Positions 32,043 to 33,270 of a stretch of DNA of 33,270 nucleotides are shown here, in pieces. A program made the translations under genes and the position numbers. Each line of letters begins with the position of its first letter. Position 1 is the first letter of the stretch. Source of the DNA: Frankia sp. AiPs1 (GTDB lineage Bacteria; Actinomycetota; Actinomycetes; Frankiales; Frankiaceae); NCBI RefSeq assembly GCF_023716945.1, contig NZ_JAMQQF010000021.1, positions 1 through 33,270 on the forward strand, in the 5' to 3' direction. Under the pieces are notes generated by a model. It did no database searches. It was given only the letters and a program-made list of their open reading frames with translations, and was not told the DNA's origin.

Positions 32043-32455
32043 TCCACCGGCAGACCAGAACGGGCACGGACGTTGCCGAAGCCGCGGTCGAGGGTGAACA
32101 CGATCCGACCATCGTCGCTGGCAGCTCGGCGGGCATCTGTGGGGCCGGCTCACCGGCGGGCAGGCCGCGCCGGCGGCCGAGGTGCTTGGCTGGCATCGCT
32201 CCGAGGCAACAGAAGGCCGCCCGGCTCAGCGAGGACCGTCCCGAACGGCCTGCCGACGAGCTACGGCACGACGCCGACGCCTACACCGCCGACGCCAGAA
32301 CCCGGGGCATCGACTACCTGACCTTCCGTCGCCTCGCCGAGGCATTGGACGTCAGCCCCGGCAAGCTGGACCAGCTACGCGCCGAGCTCCGCCAGGACCA
32401 GGCCACCGACGAACGCTTCCCCCTCTGGCCAGTCCAAGGCCAACGCCAACGCTGA
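32039..32455 (+). CDS. Hypothetical protein, weak
   Basis: 138 residues from ATG at 32039, overlapping the preceding stop (ATGA). Only the last 80 residues look coding: third-position G/C is strong and the segment RGIDYLTFRRLAEALDVSPGKLDQLRAEL could be a small helical or HTH-like domain. The first half is Arg/Gly/Pro-rich and may be spurious. No family is recognised; it may be a gene remnant. Confidence 0.3.
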   Translation: MIHRQTRTGTDVAEAAVEGEHDPTIVAGSSAGICGAGSPAGRPRRRPRCLAGIAPRQQKAARLSEDRPERPADELRHDADAYTADARTRGIDYLTFRRLAEALDVSPGKLDQLRAELRQDQATDERFPLWPVQGQRQR

Positions 32456-32491
32456 CCGAACGCAGCGGCGGCGTCCAATTATTGTGGCGGC

Positions 32492-33142
32492 ATGGGATTG
32501 CTGGGGGATCTGGTCAAGATCGTGTCCGATCTGGTGACGGGCGGCCGCCGCCAGGGTGAGGCACCCTCGCGGGAGGCGGGACGAGAAGGTCGGCGGCGGT
32601 CGGCGTCAACACCGAAGGCCCCTTCCCCTGCTTCGTCCTCCTCTTCGCCCTCGGGGGTAGCCGCGCGCCCGCACCCGCCCCGGGAGCGGGCGCGGTCGTC
32701 CCGCGCGCAGGCGGAGGTCTCGCCGGGCGAGTCCGGGCCGGCGGCCACCGTGGAGGTCGATCCGGGTCGGATCGGGCCGGTGCGGATGAGCTACGCGCCG
32801 CAGTCGGACGGGGCCCCGGATCCCGGCGAGATCGTCTGGACGTGGGTGCCGTTCGAGGAGAACGACGGGCGGGGCAAGGATCGGCCGGTGCTCGTGGTGG
32901 CCGTCGAATCCGCGGGCACCTACCTGGCTGTGCAGCTCACCAGCAAGGACCATGACGGCGAGGGTGACTTCGTGCCCGTCGGCGCGGGCGGGTGGGACAG
33001 CGAGCACCGACCGTCCTGGGTCAACCTGGACCGGGTGATCCGGGTGCACGAGGGCGGGATGCGCCGAGAGTCGACGGCCCTGCCGCGCGAGCCGTTCGAG
33101 CGGGTCACGGACCGGCTGCATCAGCGTTACGGCTGGCGCTAG
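32492..33142 (+). CDS. PemK/MazF-like domain protein
   Basis: 216 residues. The first half is an N-terminal helix (MGLLGDLVKIVSDLV) and a long Ser/Pro/Arg-rich low-complexity linker (about 18-90). The second half is a PemK/MazF-like SH3-type barrel: GEIVWTWVPFEENDGRGKDRPVLVVA, the usual DxxxGSEQxGxRP-like opening in an altered form, then YLAVQLTSKDHDGE and WVNLDRVIRVHEGGM. MazF/PemK toxins cut RNA and normally have an antitoxin just upstream; none is seen here. The extended linker and lone setting suggest a chromosomal housekeeping variant. ATG at 32492; the ribosome binding site is weak. The stop lies in the first unit of a heptanucleotide repeat. Confidence 0.8.
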   Translation: MGLLGDLVKIVSDLVTGGRRQGEAPSREAGREGRRRSASTPKAPSPASSSSSPSGVAARPHPPRERARSSRAQAEVSPGESGPAATVEVDPGRIGPVRMSYAPQSDGAPDPGEIVWTWVPFEENDGRGKDRPVLVVAVESAGTYLAVQLTSKDHDGEGDFVPVGAGGWDSEHRPSWVNLDRVIRVHEGGMRRESTALPREPFERVTDRLHQRYGWR

Positions 33143-33182
33143 GCGCTAGGCGCTAGGCGCTAGGCGCTAGGCGCTAGGCGCT
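33135..33182. repeat. Heptanucleotide tandem repeat GGCGCTA
   Basis: Six exact copies of GGCGCTA plus a 6-base partial copy. The TAG stop of the preceding gene (33140-33142) lies across the first junction. With a 7-bp period, TAG appears in all three frames, and the reverse complement TAGCGCC also contains TAG, so the array stops translation in all six frames. Confidence 0.95.
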
Positions 33183-33270
33183 GGTCGCTGGGCGGGTTCG
33201 GCGCGAGGTCCGCGGCCGTGGTCGCGACCGGCCGCCGCGCGGACCGGTCGAGGCGCAGGGCGGCCCGGAC
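33183..33270. other. Window end, no feature seen
   Basis: GC-rich sequence after the repeat with no gene that can be supported. Confidence 0.3.

Noticed and set aside
33135-33182. Possible CRISPR array
   Set aside because: Units are 7 bp with no spacers, so it is a simple tandem repeat.
1-33270. tRNA, rRNA or riboswitch genes
   Set aside because: No cloverleaf-like segments, rRNA cores or known riboswitch signatures were recognised.

Overview
The window is very GC-rich, with strong GGAGG-type ribosome binding sites, GTG starts, many 4-bp stop/start overlaps and actinobacterial protein families. It comes from a high-GC actinomycete; Micromonosporaceae or Streptomyces would fit, but the genus cannot be read from the sequence alone. 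Most of it (about 2.6-27.5 kb) is a type II polyketide biosynthetic gene cluster. The order KS-alpha, chain-length factor, ACP, ActVII-like aromatase/cyclase and ActIV-like metallo-beta-lactamase-fold cyclase, together with an ActIII-like ketoreductase, an ActVI-ORF1-like hydroxyacyl dehydrogenase, a FrnE-like DsbA protein and an ActVA-ORF5-like flavin hydroxylase, points to a benzoisochromanequinone (pyranonaphthoquinone) of the actinorhodin / granaticin / medermycin / frenolicin type. Deoxysugar genes and glycosyltransferases suggest a glycosylated product.

Layout. 1-2.5 kb: decayed IS256- and ISL3-family transposases. 2.6-9.3 kb (minus): a seven-gene polyketide operon (KR, hydroxylase, KS-alpha, CLF, ACP, ARO/CYC, ActIV-like). 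9.5-11.6 kb (plus): a SnoaL-like protein, a quinone oxidoreductase and a FrnE-like protein. 11.7-15.3 kb (minus): two glycosyltransferase-type proteins flanking a sugar aminotransferase. 15.5-18.4 kb: methyltransferase, enoyl-reductase-like MDR and hydroxyacyl dehydrogenase. 18.5-20.9 kb (minus): hexose 3-dehydratase and 3-ketoreductase. 21-22.1 kb: LLM-class oxidoreductase followed by a 21-codon stump of a glycosyltransferase. 22.1-22.9 kb: IS110 debris. 23-26.4 kb: a secreted protein, soxR, a DHA2 exporter and a short DsbA-like protein. 26.5-28.1 kb: rmlA, then a frameshifted, truncated rmlB joined to a PIN-domain fragment. 28.3-33.1 kb is probably outside the cluster: a damaged two-component system, a frameshifted Tat-exported protein, a weak hypothetical gene and a PemK/MazF-like protein followed by a heptanucleotide repeat.

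Regulation is the most striking part. (1) Three near-perfect SoxR boxes lie in long-spacer (19 bp) promoters before the quinone oxidoreductase/frnE pair, the LLM oxidoreductase and the DsbA/exporter pair, and soxR itself lies in the cluster. (2) At least four intergenic regions carry SARP-type TCGA heptamer repeats with an exact 11-bp period. At five of the promoters a plausible -10 lies exactly 8 bp downstream, the ActII-ORF4/DnrI layout. No SARP gene is in the window. The inferred logic is that an ActII-ORF4-like SARP switches on skeleton and sugar genes, and the redox-active quinone then activates SoxR, which turns on quinone handling and export.

Several sugar or glycosylation parts are broken (rmlB, one glycosyltransferase) or not visible (2,3-dehydratase). 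Either the rest lies elsewhere in the genome or the glycosylation branch is decaying. Several single-base frameshifts could also be assembly errors, and this should be kept in mind.
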